From JBBRVW01 sp038246545 (GTDB taxonomy: Bacteria; Actinomycetota; Actinomycetes; JACCUZ01), in contig JBBRVW010000018.1 in the NCBI GenBank assembly GCA_038246545.1, forward strand, positions 17,289-81,288: a DNA stretch of 64,000 nucleotides, read 5' to 3'. Below, one piece after another: positions 62,336-64,000 of this stretch. The first letter of the stretch is position 1, and every line of letters starts with the position of its first letter. Position numbers and translations under genes: made by a program. The notes under the pieces are model-generated. The model saw only the letters and a list, made by a program, of their open reading frames with translations, was not told the origin of the DNA and made no database searches.

Positions 62336-63706
62336 TCAGTCGTGGTCGTGGCCGGTGTGGTCGACGACGTCGGGCTCGTCGGCCGGCGCGTCCTCGCGCA
62401 ACGCCTCGAGGTCGACCTCGCGGCCCGACTCGTCCGAGACCTTGGCGCGCTCGAGCACGAGGGCGAGCGCCTTGCCTCGCACGACCTCGCTCACGAGCAT
62501 CGGCACCTGGCCGGCTTGCACGACCTGCTGGACGAACTGGTCCGGGCTCATGCCGTAGCGGGCCGCAGTGCGCACCAGGTGCTCGGTGAGCTCCTGCTCG
62601 TTGACCGACAGCTGCTCCTTCTCGACGATCTTCTCCAGCACGAACTGCGCGGTCATCGCGTCGCGGGTGCTCTTGAGCAGCTCGGCGTCGAACTCGTCCT
62701 CGGTCTGGCCCTCGGCCGCGAAGAAGTCGGCCTTGCTCATCCCGGCCTGCTCGAGCTGGTGGCCCAGCGAGTGGTTGCGCGCGTCGATCTCGGCCTTGAC
62801 GACACCCTCGGGCAGGGGCAGGTCGAGCGAGTCGAGCAGCTTCTCGAGGACCCGGTCGCGGGCCTGCACGCCCTGCTGCACCTTCTTCATGTTCTCGACC
62901 CGGCTGCGGACGTCGGTGCGCAGCTCGTCGAGGCTGTCGAACTCGCTCGCGGTCTGGGCGAAGTCGTCGTCCAGCGGCGGGAGCTCACGCTCCTTCACCG
63001 ACTTCACCTCGACCGTGACTGTCGCCTCCTCGCCGGCATGGTCGCCGCCGACGAGCGTGGTCGTGAAGTCGCGGGTCTCCCCGGCGCTCAGGCCGATGAC
63101 CGCGTCGTCGAGGCCCTCGAGCAGGGCGCCACCGCCGACCTGGTAGCTCAGGCCCTTGGCGGTGAGGTCCGGCACGGCCTCGCCACCGACGACGGCGGCG
63201 AGGTCGATCGAGAGGAAGTCGCCGTCGGCGACCGCGCGGTCGACACCGGTGAGGGTGCCGAACCGGGCGCGCAGCCCGTCGAGCTGCTCGTCGATCTCGG
63301 CGTCGGTGACCTCCGCGTCGTCGACCGTGACCTCGAGGCCGTCGTACTGCGGCACGTCGAACTCGGGACGGACGTCGACCTCAGCGGTGAAGGTCAGGTG
63401 CTCGCCGTCAGCGAGCTCGGTGACGTCGACGTCGGGCTGGCCGATGACCTTGACGTCGTTGGCCTCGACGGCGTCGCCGTAGAACTTCGGCAGAGCGTCG
63501 TTGACCGCCTCCTCGAGCACCATCTCGCGGCCGAACCGCTGGTCGATGACCCGCGGTGGCACCTTGCCCTTGCGGAAGCCGGGGATGGTGACCTGCGAAC
63601 CGATCTTGCGGTAGGCGGCGTCCAGGCTCGGCTTGAGCTCCTCGAACGGCACCTCCACGGTCAGCTTGACCCGCGTGGGGTTCAGGGTCTCGAGATCGCT
63701 CTTCAC
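62336..63706 (-). CDS. tig: Trigger factor
   Basis: A 456-residue ribosome-bound chaperone and prolyl isomerase. The ribosome-binding domain has KSDLETLNPTRVKLTVEVPF and VTIPGFRKGKVPPRVIDQRF. The FKBP-type domain spans about 165-250 (VGGGALLEGLDDAVIGLSAG). The helical C-terminal domain ends with an acidic, histidine-containing tail DVVDHTGHDHD. The GTG at 63706 is preferred over the ATG at 63730, with AGGAG ten bases upstream. tRNA-Pro lies just upstream, on the same strand. Confidence 0.95.
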   Translation of the reverse strand: MKSDLETLNPTRVKLTVEVPFEELKPSLDAAYRKIGSQVTIPGFRKGKVPPRVIDQRFGREMVLEEAVNDALPKFYGDAVEANDVKVIGQPDVDVTELADGEHLTFTAEVDVRPEFDVPQYDGLEVTVDDAEVTDAEIDEQLDGLRARFGTLTGVDRAVADGDFLSIDLAAVVGGEAVPDLTAKGLSYQVGGGALLEGLDDAVIGLSAGETRDFTTTLVGGDHAGEEATVTVEVKSVKERELPPLDDDFAQTASEFDSLDELRTDVRSRVENMKKVQQGVQARDRVLEKLLDSLDLPLPEGVVKAEIDARNHSLGHQLEQAGMSKADFFAAEGQTEDEFDAELLKSTRDAMTAQFVLEKIVEKEQLSVNEQELTEHLVRTAARYGMSPDQFVQQVVQAGQVPMLVSEVVRGKALALVLERAKVSDESGREVDLEALREDAPADEPDVVDHTGHDHD

Positions 63707-63795
63707 GGTCTTGGGGCTCCTCAGGGGCATACGGACGTGCGTCGGACGACTCGGTGCGGGGGCTCGCGCGGCGGGCACCTACAGGTGTGTGATGG

Positions 63796-63868
63796 TCGGG
63801 GCGGGGAGACTCGAACTCCCGATCTCCTGCCCCCAAAGCAGGCGCGCTAGCCACTACGCTACGCCCCG
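63796..63868 (-). tRNA. tRNA-Pro (anticodon TGG)
   Basis: 73 bases: acceptor CGGGGCG / CGCCCCG, D-arm GCGT-AGTGGCTA-GCGC, anticodon arm CCTGC-TTTGGGG-GCAGG with TGG, T-arm GGGAG-TTCGAGT-CTCCC. Discriminator A. Confidence 0.97.
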
Positions 63869-63927
63869 CAGCGCTCCTGGCATCCTAGAGCCAGGGCCCC
63901 CTGCGCGCGAAACGCGGCGGGGCGCAC

Positions 63928-63998
63928 GCGGGTGTAGCTCAATGGCAGAGCTCCAGCCTTCCAAGCTGGCCATGCCGGTTCGATCCCGGTCACCCGCT
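63928..63998 (+). tRNA. tRNA-Gly (anticodon TCC)
   Basis: 71 bases: acceptor GCGGGTG / CACCCGC, D-arm GCTC-AATGGCA-GAGC, anticodon arm CCAGC-CTTCCAA-GCTGG with TCC, T-arm GCCGG-TTCGATC-CCGGT. Discriminator T, then CC at the window edge. It reads GGA and GGG codons and is divergent from tRNA-Pro with about 60 bases between. Confidence 0.97.
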
Positions 63999-64000
63999 CC

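Overview
The window is about 64 kb of very GC-rich chromosome, almost fully coding, with many GTG starts and 1-4 base gene overlaps. Gene content and order are those of a mycelial or rod-shaped actinobacterium (class Actinomycetes). The blocks tig-clpP1-clpP2-clpX, valS/folC-ndk-mreBCD-mrdA-rodA, rne-rplU-rpmA-obgE-proB-nadD-rsfS, leuS-degV-comEA-comEC-holA/rpsT-lepA-hemW-hrcA-dnaJ-rsmE are the conserved actinobacterial arrangement. I cannot fix family or genus by eye; Nocardioidaceae or a neighbouring order with mreBCD is a reasonable guess.

Layout. 0-2.6 kb: an ECF/SigE-type sigma factor overlapping a membrane-anchored GerMN-Gmad2 protein, then a 55-base palindromic element and rsmE. 2.6-14.4 kb: hrcA-dnaJ-rsmE behind a perfect CIRCE operator, a DUF3097 protein, a membrane protein, the lepA-MOSC-acyl-CoA ligase-hemW run, and two overlapping aminoglycoside-phosphotransferase-like genes. 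14.4-19.5 kb: two large secreted metallopeptidases in tandem. 19.8-28.5 kb: rpsT, holA, a frameshifted comEC, comEA, degV and leuS. Upstream of leuS is an 11-codon leader peptide with three consecutive leucine codons, followed by two hairpins, the second a U-tailed terminator: a ribosome-mediated attenuator. 28.5-31 kb: a diguanylate cyclase and a STAS-HATPase fusion.

31.1-34.6 kb is the only clearly foreign segment. An 87-base imperfect direct repeat (80/87 identical), covering the 3' half of tRNA-Ala(GGC) and its downstream hairpin, flanks a decayed integrated element. It holds a tyrosine recombinase with two frameshifts, an APC-type permease remnant, and an intact DUF389 gene.

34.7-46 kb: phosphatase, rsfS, LytR_C protein, nadD, a 49-residue membrane protein, proB (without proA), obgE, rpmA, rplU and RNase E/G. 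44.8-56.6 kb: the DUF2344 / radical SAM pair, the wall-elongation cluster rodA-mrdA-mreD-mreC-mreB, ndk, a DUF4233 protein and folC. 56.7-64 kb: valS, clpX, clpP2, clpP1 with a ClgR-type box upstream, trigger factor, tRNA-Pro(TGG) and tRNA-Gly(TCC).

Functionally the window links protein quality control (HrcA/DnaJ, ClpXP1P2, trigger factor), ribosome maturation and translation (LepA, Obg, RsfS, RsmE, S20, L21, L27, LeuS, ValS), cell elongation and secreted proteolysis. The items most worth a second look are the leuS attenuator, two CTG start codons in CTGA overlaps, the comEC frameshift, the decayed tRNA-Ala island with its candidate integrase sites, and the TOPRIM-like motifs of the DUF3097 protein. 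I did not find a clearly new multi-gene system.
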